Below are positions 26,284 through 34,773 of a stretch of DNA of 64,000 bases, piece after piece. The notes beneath the pieces were generated by a model. That model was given only the letters and a program-made list of their open reading frames with translations. It was not told the DNA's origin and made no database searches. The stretch's first letter is position 1; each line of letters begins with the position of its first letter. The position numbers and the translations under genes were made by a program. This stretch comes from Bradyrhizobium sp. WBOS07 (GTDB lineage: Bacteria > Pseudomonadota > Alphaproteobacteria > Rhizobiales > Xanthobacteraceae): assembly GCF_024585165.1 (NCBI RefSeq), contig NZ_CP029008.1, positions 6,405,501-6,469,500 of the forward strand, read 5' to 3'.

Positions 26284-26358
26284 CCGGAAACTTCGTTGCC
26301 GGCTGCAAATCGAGTTGTTTCCGCTTCTCGGCCTTTGTCGTGCTCTCCCTTCCTTCAT

Positions 26359-26395
26359 GAGAGCAATTCAAATAGGTAACGTTTTGGAATCTCTC
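26359..26395. promoter_or_regulatory. Candidate HoxA upstream site with TGGAATCTCTC
   Basis: An imperfect dyad GAGAG-N2-ATTC ... GAAT-CTCTC spans 26359-26395, and its right half contains TGGAATCTCTC, the same motif as upstream of hupG and of the siderophore receptor. It lies about 25 bases before the -24 element. No NifA-type TGT-N10-ACA site was found here. HoxA is proposed only from context. Confidence 0.4.
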
Positions 26396-26418
26396 TACAT
26401 TTGAATCGCTCCAGGCTG

Positions 26419-26435
26419 TTGGCCTGCTTCTTGCT
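26419..26435 (+). promoter_or_regulatory. Sigma-54 promoter of hupSLCDF
   Basis: TTGGCCTGCTTCTTGCT has GG and GC separated by exactly 10 bases, as required at -24/-12 by RpoN. It lies 46 bases before the hupS ATG. Because HoxA is an NtrC-type activator and is encoded in the same cluster, this is the likely H2-responsive promoter. Confidence 0.8.
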
Positions 26436-26480
26436 GTCTTTGGCGTCATCGAAAAGTCAAAGCCGAAGGCGGGAGGATTC

Positions 26481-27572
26481 ATGGGCACGGCGACGGAAAC
26501 GTTTTACAGCGTGATCAGACGGCAAGGCATCACGCGTCGGAGCTTTCACAAGTTCTGCAGCCTGACGGCGACGAGCCTCGGGCTCGGCCCGCTCGCGGCG
26601 AGCCGTATCGCGAACGCGCTCGAGACCAAGCCGCGCGTACCCGTCATCTGGATGCACGGGCTCGAATGCACCTGCTGTTCGGAGAGCTTCATCCGGTCCG
26701 CTCACCCGCTGGTGAAGGATGCGGTGCTGTCGATGATCTCGCTCGACTACGACGATACCATCATGGCGGCGGCGGGCCACCAGGCGGAAGCCATTCTCGA
26801 CGAGACGCGCGCCAAGCACAAAGGCCAGTACATCCTCGCGGTGGAAGGCAATCCGCCGCTGAACGAAGGCGGCATGTTCTGCATCGACGGCGGCAAGCCG
26901 TTCGTCGAGAAGCTGAAGATGATGGCCGAGGACGCGATGGCGATCATCGCCTGGGGCGCCTGCGCGTCTTGGGGCTGCGTGCAGGCGGCAAAGCCGAATC
27001 CCACGCAAGCGACGCCGATCGACAAGGTGATCACCAACAAGCCGATCATCAAGGTGCCGGGATGCCCGCCGATCGCCGAGGTGATGACCGGCGTCGTCAC
27101 CTTCATCACCACCTTCGGCAAGTTGCCCGAGCTCGACCGTCAGGGCCGGCCGAAGATGTTCTACTCGCAGCGCATCCACGACAAATGCTACCGCCGCCCG
27201 CATTTCGATGCCGGCCAGTTCGTCGAGGAATGGGACGACGAAGCCGCGCGCAAGGGCTACTGCCTCTACAAGATGGGCTGCAAGGGTCCGACCACCTACA
27301 ACGCCTGCTCGACCGTGCGCTGGAACGGCGGCGTCTCGTTCCCGATCCAGTCCGGTCACGGCTGCATCGGCTGCTCGGAGGACGGCTTCTGGGACAAGGG
27401 CTCGTTCTACGACCGTCTCACCACCATCAAGCAGTTCGGCATCGAGAAGAACGCCGATCAGATCGGCATGGTGGCAGCCGGCGCCGTCGGTGCCGCGGTG
27501 GCCGCGCATGCGGCAGTGACGGCGGTGAAGCGGCTCGCATCGAAGCGCGAAGACGTCGATCACAACAGCTGA
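26481..27572 (+). CDS. hupS: Uptake [NiFe]-hydrogenase small subunit
   Basis: The 363-residue precursor has a Tat signal (RRSFHKF at residues 19-25), with cleavage expected after ANA at residue 46. C63, C65, C66, C161, C166 and C195 form the six-cysteine proximal-cluster set (mature positions 17, 19, 20, 115, 120 and 149, as in E. coli Hyd-1). Two extra cysteines of this kind are linked to oxygen tolerance. Later Cys and His residues bind the medial and distal clusters, and a hydrophobic helix near residue 335 anchors it to the membrane. It pairs with HupL and passes electrons to HupC. Confidence 0.95.
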   Translation: MGTATETFYSVIRRQGITRRSFHKFCSLTATSLGLGPLAASRIANALETKPRVPVIWMHGLECTCCSESFIRSAHPLVKDAVLSMISLDYDDTIMAAAGHQAEAILDETRAKHKGQYILAVEGNPPLNEGGMFCIDGGKPFVEKLKMMAEDAMAIIAWGACASWGCVQAAKPNPTQATPIDKVITNKPIIKVPGCPPIAEVMTGVVTFITTFGKLPELDRQGRPKMFYSQRIHDKCYRRPHFDAGQFVEEWDDEAARKGYCLYKMGCKGPTTYNACSTVRWNGGVSFPIQSGHGCIGCSEDGFWDKGSFYDRLTTIKQFGIEKNADQIGMVAAGAVGAAVAAHAAVTAVKRLASKREDVDHNS

Positions 27573-27601
27573 GCAAAGCGACAGATCAGGGTAGGGCAAT
27601 T

Positions 27602-29392
27602 ATGGGCATCCAGACTCCCAACGGCTTCAATCTCGACAATTCCGGCAAGCGCATCGTCGTCGATCCCGTGACCCGTATCGAAGGTCACATGCGGGTCGAG
27701 GTCAACGTCGACGCCGACAACGTCATCCGCAACGCGGTCTCCACCGGCACGATGTGGCGCGGCATCGAGGTGATCCTGAAAAACCGCGACCCGCGCGACG
27801 CCTGGGCGTTCACCGAGCGGATCTGCGGCGTCTGCACCGGCACGCACGCGCTGACATCGGTGCGCGCGGTGGAGAACGCGCTGGGAATCACCATTCCGGA
27901 GAATGCCAATTCGATCCGCAACCTGATGCAGCTCGCCCTGCAGGTGCACGACCACATCGTTCATTTCTATCACCTTCACGCGCTGGACTGGGTCGATGTC
28001 GTCTCCGCGCTCTCGGCCGACCCGCGCGCGACCTCGACGTTGGCGCAGTCCATCTCGAGCTGGCCGCTGTCCTCGCCCGGCTACTTCAAGGATCTGCAGA
28101 CCCGGTTGAAGAAGTTCGTCGAGTCCGGGCAATTGGGACCGTTCAAGAACGGCTATTGGGGTAGCAAGGCTTACAGGCTGCCGCCCGAGGCCAACCTGAT
28201 GGCGGTGGCGCATTACCTGGAGGCGCTCGATTTCCAGAAGGAGATCGTCAAGATCCACACCATTTTCGGCGGCAAGAATCCGCACCCGAACTGGCTCGTC
28301 GGGGGCGTGCCCTGTCCGATCAACGTCGACGGCACCGGCGCCGTCGGCGCCATCAACATGGAGCGGTTGAACCTGATCTCCTCGATCATCGACCAGCTGA
28401 TCCAGTTCAACGAGCAGGTCTATCTGCCGGACGTCGCGGCGATCGGCTCGTTCTACAAGGACTGGCTCTATGGCGGCGGCCTCTCCGGCAAGAGCGTGCT
28501 TGCCTATGGCGACGTGCCCGAGCATGCCAACGACTATTCGGACAAGAGCCTGAAGCTGCCGCGCGGCGCCATCATCAACGGTAATCTGTCGGAGGTGTTT
28601 CCGGTCGATCTCGCCAACCCCGACGAGATCCAGGAGTTCGTGGTGCACTCCTGGTACAAATACCCCGATGAGACCAAGGGCCTGCATCCCTGGGACGGCG
28701 TCACCGAGCCGAACTACGTGCTGGGCCCGAAGGCCAAAGGCACCAAGACCGCGATCGAGGAGCTCGACGAGGGCGGTAAATATTCCTGGATCAAGGCGCC
28801 GCGCTGGAAGGGGCACGCCATGGAGGTCGGGCCTCTGGCGCGCTGGATCGTCGGCTACGCGCAGAACAAGGCCGAGTTCAAGGATCCCGTCGACAAGTTC
28901 CTGAAGGATCTGAACCTGCCGACCTCGGCACTGTTCTCGACGCTCGGCCGCACCGCGGCGCGCGCGCTCGAATCGGTCTGGGCCGGGCGCCAGATGCGCT
29001 ACTTCCAGGACAAGCTCATCGCCAACATCAAGGCCGGCGACTCCTCGACCGCCAATGTCGACAAATGGAAGCCGGAGAGCTGGCCCAAGGAGGCCAAGGG
29101 CGTCGGGTTCACCGAGGCGCCGCGCGGCGCGCTCGCGCACTGGATCAAGATCAAGGACACCAAGATCGACAATTACCAGTGCGTGGTGCCGACCACCTGG
29201 AACGGCTCGCCTAGGGATCCCAAGGGCAATATCGGCGCGTTCGAAGCGTCGCTGATGAACACGCCGATGGTCAATCCTGAGCAGCCGCTGGAGATCCTGC
29301 GCACGATCCACTCCTTCGATCCGTGCCTTGCCTGCTCGACTCACGTCATGAGCCCGGACGGCCAGGAGCTCGCCAAGGTCAAGGTCAGGTAG
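27602..29392 (+). CDS. hupL: Uptake [NiFe]-hydrogenase large subunit
   Basis: The 596-residue catalytic subunit oxidises H2 at the [NiFe] centre. L1 holds C75 and C78 ([12 protein letters not shown]) and L2 holds C575 and C578 (DPCLACSTH). A 15-residue tail ([15 protein letters not shown]) after H581 must be cut off by HupD after nickel insertion. It has no signal and is exported with HupS. It starts 29 bases after hupS and ends 9 bases before hupC. Confidence 0.95.
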   Translation: MGIQTPNGFNLDNSGKRIVVDPVTRIEGHMRVEVNVDADNVIRNAVSTGTMWRGIEVILKNRDPRDAWAFTERICGVCTGTHALTSVRAVENALGITIPENANSIRNLMQLALQVHDHIVHFYHLHALDWVDVVSALSADPRATSTLAQSISSWPLSSPGYFKDLQTRLKKFVESGQLGPFKNGYWGSKAYRLPPEANLMAVAHYLEALDFQKEIVKIHTIFGGKNPHPNWLVGGVPCPINVDGTGAVGAINMERLNLISSIIDQLIQFNEQVYLPDVAAIGSFYKDWLYGGGLSGKSVLAYGDVPEHANDYSDKSLKLPRGAIINGNLSEVFPVDLANPDEIQEFVVHSWYKYPDETKGLHPWDGVTEPNYVLGPKAKGTKTAIEELDEGGKYSWIKAPRWKGHAMEVGPLARWIVGYAQNKAEFKDPVDKFLKDLNLPTSALFSTLGRTAARALESVWAGRQMRYFQDKLIANIKAGDSSTANVDKWKPESWPKEAKGVGFTEAPRGALAHWIKIKDTKIDNYQCVVPTTWNGSPRDPKGNIGAFEASLMNTPMVNPEQPLEILRTIHSFDPCLACSTHVMSPDGQELAKVKVR

Positions 29393-29401
29393 GAGGAAGC
29401 C

Positions 29402-30145
29402 ATGATGGACGCCATTGCTCCCGGCTCGGACTCGCGGCCGGATCTCGCGGCGCTCGCTGCCGATGCTTCCGGAGAACGGGCGGTGGGTCGACCCACCGTC
29501 TATGTCTACGAGGCGCCGGTGCGGATCTGCCACTGGGTCAACGCGTTCTCGATTCTCGTGCTGATGGTGACCGGCTATTTCATCGGATCACCGTTGCCGA
29601 CGGTCGCGGGCGAAGCCTCCGACAACTTCGTGATGGGCTACATTCGCTTCGCACATTTCGCCGCCGGACAAGTGCTCGCGGTCTTCTTCCTCACGCGTAT
29701 CCTGTGGGCCTTCGTCGGCAATCACCATTCCCGGCAGATCTTCTACATTCCGGTTCACCGCAAGCAGTTCTGGAAGGAAGTGCTGCATGAGATCCGCTGG
29801 TACGCGTTTCTCGAGCGGGAGCCGAAGATGTATGTCGGCCACAATCCGCTGGCGCAAACCGCGATGTTCACGGGCTTCACGCTGTTCGTGGCCTTCATGA
29901 TCGTCACCGGTTTTGCGCTCTATTCGGAAGGCGCGGGGATCGACAGCTGGCAGCACAAGCTGTTCGGCTGGGTGTTTGCGATCTGGCCGAACAGCCAGGA
30001 TGTTCACACCTGGCACCATCTGGGCATGTGGGCGCTGGTCGTGTTCGTGATGGTGCACATCTACGCGGCGGTCCGCGAAGACATCATGTCGCGCCAGAGC
30101 ATCATCTCCTCGATGGTCTCCGGCGAGCGGCAATTCCGCGATTGA
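29402..30145 (+). CDS. hupC: Hydrogenase cytochrome b subunit
   Basis: The 247-residue membrane protein has four helices, with likely heme-ligand histidines in RICHWVNAF, IRFAHFAAG, TWHHLGMWAL and VMVHIYAA. It takes electrons from HupS and reduces quinone, and it fits the Ni/Fe-hydrogenase b-type cytochrome family in length and order. The ATG at 29402 is followed by a second ATG at 29405; either may be used. Confidence 0.92.
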   Translation: MMDAIAPGSDSRPDLAALAADASGERAVGRPTVYVYEAPVRICHWVNAFSILVLMVTGYFIGSPLPTVAGEASDNFVMGYIRFAHFAAGQVLAVFFLTRILWAFVGNHHSRQIFYIPVHRKQFWKEVLHEIRWYAFLEREPKMYVGHNPLAQTAMFTGFTLFVAFMIVTGFALYSEGAGIDSWQHKLFGWVFAIWPNSQDVHTWHHLGMWALVVFVMVHIYAAVREDIMSRQSIISSMVSGERQFRD

Positions 30146-30162
30146 GAATGGGAGCCCGATCG

Positions 30163-30741
30163 ATGCCGACATCTTCGCAACGCGACCGCATCCTGGTGCT
30201 CGGCATCGGCAACATCCTGTGGGCCGACGAAGGCTTCGGCGTGCGCACGGTGGAGGAGTTTCACCGCCGCTACGCCGTGCCAGACAACGTCACCATCCTC
30301 GACGGCGGTACCCAGGGCCTCTACCTCGTGAACTATCTGGAAGAGGCCGACCGCCTGATCGTGTTCGATGCCATCGACTATGGCCTCGAGCCCGGCGAAT
30401 TGAAGCTGGTGCGCGACGACGAGGTGCCGCGTTTCACCGGCGCCAAGAAAATGAGCCTGCATCAGACCGGTTTCCAGGAAGTGATCAGTGCGGCCGACCT
30501 GCTCGGCAGATGCCCGAAGCATCTCGTGCTGATCGGCTGCCAGCCGCTCGATCTCGAAGACTGGGGCGGGCCGCTGACGCCACCGGTGCGCGACCAGATC
30601 GCGCCCGCGATTGATCTCGCCTGCCGGATATTGGCCGAGTGGGGCGTCACGGCGAGCCGCCGCAGCGCGCCGTTGGCGGACACCGAGCGGTTGCTCGCCA
30701 ATGACATCGACCACGCCAATTACGAGATGCGGCCGGCCTGA
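30163..30741 (+). CDS. hupD: Hydrogenase maturation endopeptidase
   Basis: This 192-residue protein belongs to the HyaD/HybD protease family and removes the HupL C-terminal tail once nickel is in place. The family's nickel-sensing residues are visible: the glutamate in GNILWADEGFG, the aspartate in VFDAIDYG, and the histidine in KMSLHQTGF. GGGAG lies upstream of the ATG at 30163. It lies between hupC and hupF. Confidence 0.92.
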   Translation: MPTSSQRDRILVLGIGNILWADEGFGVRTVEEFHRRYAVPDNVTILDGGTQGLYLVNYLEEADRLIVFDAIDYGLEPGELKLVRDDEVPRFTGAKKMSLHQTGFQEVISAADLLGRCPKHLVLIGCQPLDLEDWGGPLTPPVRDQIAPAIDLACRILAEWGVTASRRSAPLADTERLLANDIDHANYEMRPA

Positions 30742-30767
30742 CCGGCTGGCCTTTGGGAGCAAACGCG

Positions 30768-31064
30768 ATGTGCCTCGGCCTGCCGATGACGATCGTCGAG
30801 ACCGACGGAACCTCGGCGCTGTGCGAATTTCGTGGCGGGCAGCGGCGCGTCTCCATGCTGCTGCTCTCCAATCCGCCGGTCGGCGCACATGTGCTGGTCT
30901 ATATCGATACCGCGATCCGGCTTCTGGACGAGGAAGAGGCGCGCCTGATTGGCGCTGCGATCGACGGGCTTGGTGCCGCGCTCGATGGCGAGGATTGCGA
31001 CCGCTTCTTTGCCGATCTGATCGACCGCGAGCCGCAACTGCCCGCTCATCTCCGGTCGGAATAG
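30768..31064 (+). CDS. hupF: HypC-family hydrogenase chaperone
   Basis: The start at 30768 gives MCLGLP, with the essential Cys2 of HypC/HupF proteins, and follows GGGAG by 8 bases; an ATG 15 bases earlier would bury the cysteine. The 98-residue protein is a HypC paralogue specific to the structural hydrogenase. In Rhizobium, HupF protects and carries HupL during maturation in the presence of oxygen. It closes the hupSLCDF block, and a promoter region follows. Confidence 0.88.
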   Translation: MCLGLPMTIVETDGTSALCEFRGGQRRVSMLLLSNPPVGAHVLVYIDTAIRLLDEEEARLIGAAIDGLGAALDGEDCDRFFADLIDREPQLPAHLRSE

Positions 31065-31158
31065 GCGAACCTGCTGCAACCGCTGTGACTGCCGCGCTCG
31101 CCGCCGCATCGGCCCCGCGGGGTCGAGGTGCTGGCTGGAAGTCGCCTTTCCATCTGCA

Positions 31159-31191
31159 AAGATAGATTCCATCAGGATTGGAAAGTATCTT
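31159..31191. promoter_or_regulatory. Imperfect dyad, candidate HoxA site upstream of hupG
   Basis: AAGATAGATTCC (31159-31170) and GGAAAGTATCTT (31180-31191) pair at 10 of 12 positions around a 9-base spacer. The minus strand reads TGGAATCTATC at 31171-31161, matching the motif before hupS. Its centre is about 115 bases before the -12 element, a usual distance for a sigma-54 activator. Confidence 0.5.
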
Positions 31192-31230
31192 ATCATCGAT
31201 GGATGTGCTGTTCCGAACGATTAAAAATCA

Positions 31231-31244
31231 ATGATCTAAATCAA
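31231..31244. promoter_or_regulatory. FixK/FNR-like box, one mismatch
   Basis: ATGAT-CTAA-ATCAA differs from the TTGAT-N4-ATCAA consensus at one base. It lies 33 bases before the sigma-54 -24 element of hupG. It could add low-oxygen control by a FixK or FNR protein, as reported for some rhizobial hup genes, but could be chance. Confidence 0.35.
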
Positions 31245-31276
31245 TGAGATAGCTCTGAAGAGCTGCTGGAATGTCC

Positions 31277-31292
31277 TGGCATGTGCCTTGCT
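31277..31292 (+). promoter_or_regulatory. Sigma-54 promoter upstream of hupG
   Basis: TGGCATGTGCCTTGCT has GG and GC 10 bases apart and TTGC at -12, close to the RpoN consensus TGGCAC-N5-TTGC. It lies 44 bases before the hupG ATG and would drive hupGHIJK-hyp-hypX-hoxA-hupT, since all later genes overlap or nearly touch. Confidence 0.8.
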
Positions 31293-31335
31293 AATCCTGC
31301 TCCGAGCAAAATCATAAGCTTGTCAGGGAGGTCTG

Positions 31336-31782
31336 ATGGAATTCCAGGTGGCGAAGCAGGATCTGACGCGGCACGGCCTGACCGAGGTCAGTGCCGCGAC
31401 GGTCGATCGTTTTCTTGGCGCGGCCGATGAGGCCGGCGCGGTCGCGGTGCTGCTGTCGGCGGGCGATCCCAACCGTTTCCCCGAGGCGATCGACGTCGCC
31501 GTGGTGTTGCCGGAGCTGATCACCGCGTTCAATGGCCGGCTGCGCGGCGCGATCATTGCCCGCGGCGACGAAAGCGCGCTCGGCCAGCGCTTCGGCGTGC
31601 GGGTGCAGCCGACGCTGATCCTGGTCGCCAAGGGCGAGACCCTGGGCCTGATCGCCAAGATCCAGGACTGGTCGGTCTACATCGATCGCATCACCAAGCT
31701 GATCGACCGACCGCGCGGCCAAGCCGCCGCGGTCGCCGTCACCATCGTTCCCCAGCATCGCGCGCAAGGTGTCGAGCTATGA
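31336..31782 (+). CDS. hupG: Hydrogenase accessory protein, HyaE-like thioredoxin fold
   Basis: This 148-residue protein fits the HupG/HyaE family, which has a thioredoxin-like fold without the CxxC pair; the segment [19 protein letters not shown] marks the fold. HupG and HyaE help assemble the small subunit and interact with its Tat signal. It follows GGGAGG and a sigma-54 promoter, and it overlaps hupH by 4 bases. Confidence 0.88.
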   Translation: MEFQVAKQDLTRHGLTEVSAATVDRFLGAADEAGAVAVLLSAGDPNRFPEAIDVAVVLPELITAFNGRLRGAIIARGDESALGQRFGVRVQPTLILVAKGETLGLIAKIQDWSVYIDRITKLIDRPRGQAAAVAVTIVPQHRAQGVEL

Positions 31783-32642
31783 AGGTCGGATTCTGGGACG
31801 CGCCCGAAGGCGCCGAGCAACCCGTCAGCGTGTTTCCGATCGGCGAGGAAAGTCTCAATGCATCGAAAGGCAGCCTGACGGCGGCCGGAGCGCTGGCAAA
31901 GCTTGCCACGCTCGACAGCGTGGAGCTTGCCGAGCGCTGCCCGAACGCGGTCGCGCTGCTCGGGAAGATCGCGCAGGCCATCGCGGGCCAGAAGGCCGAT
32001 GCTCCCACCCAATTGTTCCGGCTCGCCAACCTCAACGAGCTCGAGAGCAAGCTCATCGCCGACGTGCTCGGCGAAGGCGAGGTCGCCGGGGTCGTCGCAT
32101 TGCCGGACGGATCGCTGGCCCAGATCCAGGAATCGGTTCTGGCGGGCATCTGGCGCGTGCGGCTGGAGACCGACGCTGCCTCCGAATATCTCGAGATCGG
32201 CGCCATCCCGGAGATCGTCAAGCGGGCGGCCGCCGACCTGACGTCCGCCGATTTCGAGATCGGCGAGGTGCCGGAAGGCGCCATGAACGTGCTGCCGGTG
32301 CTCGCCGAAATCCGCGAGCGCGCGCTGGCATGGCGGCCCGGCATGCGCTCGCAGATCATCAACTTCACCCTGTTGCCGATGAGCCCGGTGGACATGAGCT
32401 TCCTGCAGGACACGATCCGCAACGGGCCGATCCAGCTGGTGTCGCGCGGCTATGGCACCTGCCGGGTGCTGTCGACCGGCATCCGCAATGTCTGGTCGGT
32501 GCAGTTTTTCAACGCCATGGACACCATCATTCTCGATACGCTCGAGGTCGGCGGCGTGCCGACCGTCGCGCTGGCGGCGGACGAGGATTTCGAGGATTCC
32601 GCCGAGCGGCTGCAGGAAATCATCGAGGCCTATTTCAAATGA
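31779..32642 (+). CDS. hupH: Hydrogenase accessory protein, HyaF/HupH family
   Basis: This 287-residue protein matches HupH/HyaF in length and in its C-terminal half, with [15 protein letters not shown] and the [18 protein letters not shown] segment. Members are needed for maturation of the exported hydrogenase, probably of its small subunit Fe-S clusters. It has no signal peptide. It overlaps both hupG and hupI by 4 bases. Confidence 0.88.
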   Translation: MKVGFWDAPEGAEQPVSVFPIGEESLNASKGSLTAAGALAKLATLDSVELAERCPNAVALLGKIAQAIAGQKADAPTQLFRLANLNELESKLIADVLGEGEVAGVVALPDGSLAQIQESVLAGIWRVRLETDAASEYLEIGAIPEIVKRAAADLTSADFEIGEVPEGAMNVLPVLAEIRERALAWRPGMRSQIINFTLLPMSPVDMSFLQDTIRNGPIQLVSRGYGTCRVLSTGIRNVWSVQFFNAMDTIILDTLEVGGVPTVALAADEDFEDSAERLQEIIEAYFK

Positions 32643-32848
32643 GCGCCTTCGAGAATTTTGGCGTGCGCCAGGACGTCACCGAGGCCACGCGGCTGGAATG
32701 CGGCATCTGCTGGACCGTCTACGATCCCGTCGACGGCGACGAGGTGGCCCAGATCGAGCCTGGCACGCCATTCGCGGCGCTGCCGGACGAATGGCGCTGC
32801 CCGAACTGCGACGCTCCGAAATCCAAGTTCATGGCGATCGAAGCATGA
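32639..32848 (+). CDS. hupI: Hydrogenase-associated rubredoxin
   Basis: This 69-residue rubredoxin has the iron-binding pairs CGIC (C21, C24) and CPNC (C54, C57). HupI-type rubredoxins are encoded only with oxygen-exposed uptake hydrogenases and are thought to supply or protect electrons during Fe-S assembly of HupS. The ATG overlaps the hupH stop, and the stop overlaps the hupJ ATG. Confidence 0.92.
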   Translation: MSAFENFGVRQDVTEATRLECGICWTVYDPVDGDEVAQIEPGTPFAALPDEWRCPNCDAPKSKFMAIEA

Positions 32849-33354
32849 CGGGGGCCGCGCCAGGTCCCGATGCCGCGGACGCCGTCGCGTGGGGCGAGCG
32901 TCTGGCCGCAAGCTACCGGGAGATCGGCGATCGCGCGATGCGCGATCTGCCGATCTACAACGATGCGCTCGGGGTCGAGGCGGTCGGCTTTCGCCGCTTC
33001 AACGGCACGATCATCGGCATCATGGTCACGCCCTGGTTCATGAACGTCGTGATGCCGGCGGGCGCCATGCGGGAGACGTCGGGCACGACCTTGCGAGTTC
33101 GTCTTCCCGCAGGCGACATCGAGTTCGCCCTCAGCGAGGTTGGGCAGATCGGGCAGATCGCGAGCTGCTCGCTGTTCTCCCCGATGTTCGAGTTCGCCGA
33201 CATGGCTGCCGCGCGGGCGACGGCCGAAGCCGCGCTTGCCGAGCTGATGCTGCCTGATGACAGCGAGGAGGCGGTTCGCCGCCGCGAGCCCGCGACAACC
33301 CCGATCGATCGGCGTAGCTTCCTGCGCGGCACCTTGGCGGAGCGGCGCGGATGA
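32845..33354 (+). CDS. hupJ: Hydrogenase assembly chaperone, HybE/HupJ family
   Basis: This 169-residue protein has the HybE-like core ([20 protein letters not shown]) seen in HupJ and HoxT proteins. These help assemble the exported hydrogenase and may check the Tat signal of the small subunit. The C-terminus reads [15 protein letters not shown], as in other HupJ proteins, and resembles part of a Tat motif although it is at the wrong end. It overlaps hupI and hupK by 4 bases. Confidence 0.88.
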   Translation: MTGAAPGPDAADAVAWGERLAASYREIGDRAMRDLPIYNDALGVEAVGFRRFNGTIIGIMVTPWFMNVVMPAGAMRETSGTTLRVRLPAGDIEFALSEVGQIGQIASCSLFSPMFEFADMAAARATAEAALAELMLPDDSEEAVRRREPATTPIDRRSFLRGTLAERRG

Positions 33355-34439
33355 ACCTGGCTTTCCGCAACGAGATCGACATCACGGTGTGGCTTGCCGG
33401 CGGCACCATCGCCGACGTCGCGATCCAGCCGCGCAGCCGGCCGCCGCTGACGCGTCTGTTCGCGCGAAAGCCAGCAGCGTCCCTGCTTACCGTGCTGCCG
33501 CGGCTGTTCTCGCTCTGCTCGGTCGCGCATCAAGTCGCGTTCCTGTCGGCGGTCGAGGCCGCGCAAGGGCAGCAGGCGACGCAAGCTGCGGCGCGCAGCC
33601 GCGTCACGGCTGTTATCGCCGAGCGGCTGACCGAATTGCTGCGCAGCCTGTTCGTTGGCCGGCTCGCGCTCGACGGCGCCAGCGCTGCCGCCGTGCGCGC
33701 CATGATGCAGGCGAGCACGGTCCTCGGCGGCGCCAGCGAAGGCGTGTCGGAGACACTGCTGCGTGAGGCCGTGGCCCGGATCAAGGCCGCGCTCGCCGGC
33801 TTGGGGATTGCCGGCGAAGGCCAGGCTCTTGCGCCGGGCAGCGCGCTCGCTGTCCATCTCGAACGCTGCGGGGATGAGGACTTGTCGGCCCCGCCGGTCG
33901 AGCAATCCTTCCTGACGGCGGCTGACGATCTCGACGTCGTTACATCTCTGCTTGCGGGCGGGGCTGCCTATTCCGACGCGCCGGAGCTTTGCGGCAAGAT
34001 TCCGGAAACCGGCGTCTGGGCCCGGCGGGCGCGGCGCGAACCGGTCTTGCCTGCGGCGGGCTCGGCCGCGCGACTCCAGGCGCGCATCGCCGAGGTCGCG
34101 CGGCTCTGCGCCTGGCTCGAGCGCGGCGACGGCGATTTCGACGATGGCGTCGTCGCGAGCTATCGGCTCGGTGTGGGCAAGGGGGCCGCCGCGGTCGAAT
34201 GTGCACGGGGCCGGCTCTATCATGCCGTCGTGCTCGACGAGGCGGACCGCATCGTCAGTTTCGAGTTCCTGGCGCCGACCGAGTGGAATTTTCACGCCCG
34301 AGGTCCGCTGGTCCGGAGCCTCAAGGGAGCGGTGCTGACCGCCGGCCGGCGCGGCCAGGACGCGGTGCGCGCGCTGGTCGGCGCGTTCGACCCCTGCGTC
34401 GGTTTCAATCTCAGCTTTCGCGAGGTGGGCCATGCATGA
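33351..34439 (+). CDS. hupK: HupK, degenerate hydrogenase large-subunit-like scaffold
   Basis: This 362-residue protein looks like a shrunken large subunit. Its end, GAFDPCVGFNLSF, echoes the L2 motif DPCxxC but keeps only one cysteine, and PTEWNFHARGPL echoes the PTTWN segment of large subunits. Such HupK/HoxV proteins are proposed scaffolds that receive the Fe(CN)2CO unit before transfer to HupL. It overlaps hypA by 8 bases. Confidence 0.87.
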   Translation: MNLAFRNEIDITVWLAGGTIADVAIQPRSRPPLTRLFARKPAASLLTVLPRLFSLCSVAHQVAFLSAVEAAQGQQATQAAARSRVTAVIAERLTELLRSLFVGRLALDGASAAAVRAMMQASTVLGGASEGVSETLLREAVARIKAALAGLGIAGEGQALAPGSALAVHLERCGDEDLSAPPVEQSFLTAADDLDVVTSLLAGGAAYSDAPELCGKIPETGVWARRARREPVLPAAGSAARLQARIAEVARLCAWLERGDGDFDDGVVASYRLGVGKGAAAVECARGRLYHAVVLDEADRIVSFEFLAPTEWNFHARGPLVRSLKGAVLTAGRRGQDAVRALVGAFDPCVGFNLSFREVGHA

Positions 34440-34773
34440 GATGGCGCTCTGCGAAGGCATCATCGGCATCGTCGAGGAGGAGGCGCGCAAGCGTTCCTTT
34501 GCCAAGGTGAATGTCGTTTGCCTCGAGATCGGCGCGCTCAGTCACGTCGCGCCGGAGGCGATGAAATTCTGCTTCGAGGCCGTCGCGGCACAGACCATCG
34601 CGCGCGGCGCAAGGCTCGAGATCGTGGAGACCCCGGGAACGGCCTGGTGCATGGCCTGCTCGGAGAGCGTCGAGATCAAGCAGCGTTACGAGCCGTGCCC
34701 TTCCTGCGGCGGCTATCAATTGCAGGTGACGGGCGGGGAAGAGATGCGCGTAAGGGAACTGGAGGTCGACTGA
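34432..34773 (+). CDS. hypA: Nickel metallochaperone HypA
   Basis: This 113-residue protein begins [10 protein letters not shown], with His2 as the nickel ligand, and has a zinc site formed by CMAC (residues 68-71) and CPSC (residues 84-87). With HypB it inserts nickel into hydrogenase large subunits. It overlaps hupK and shares one base with the hypB start. Confidence 0.94.
   Translation: MHEMALCEGIIGIVEEEARKRSFAKVNVVCLEIGALSHVAPEAMKFCFEAVAAQTIARGARLEIVETPGTAWCMACSESVEIKQRYEPCPSCGGYQLQVTGGEEMRVRELEVD

Noticed and set aside
26284..26418. NifA-type TGT-N10-ACA upstream site for hupS
   Set aside because: I looked through the region and found no pair with the right spacing.
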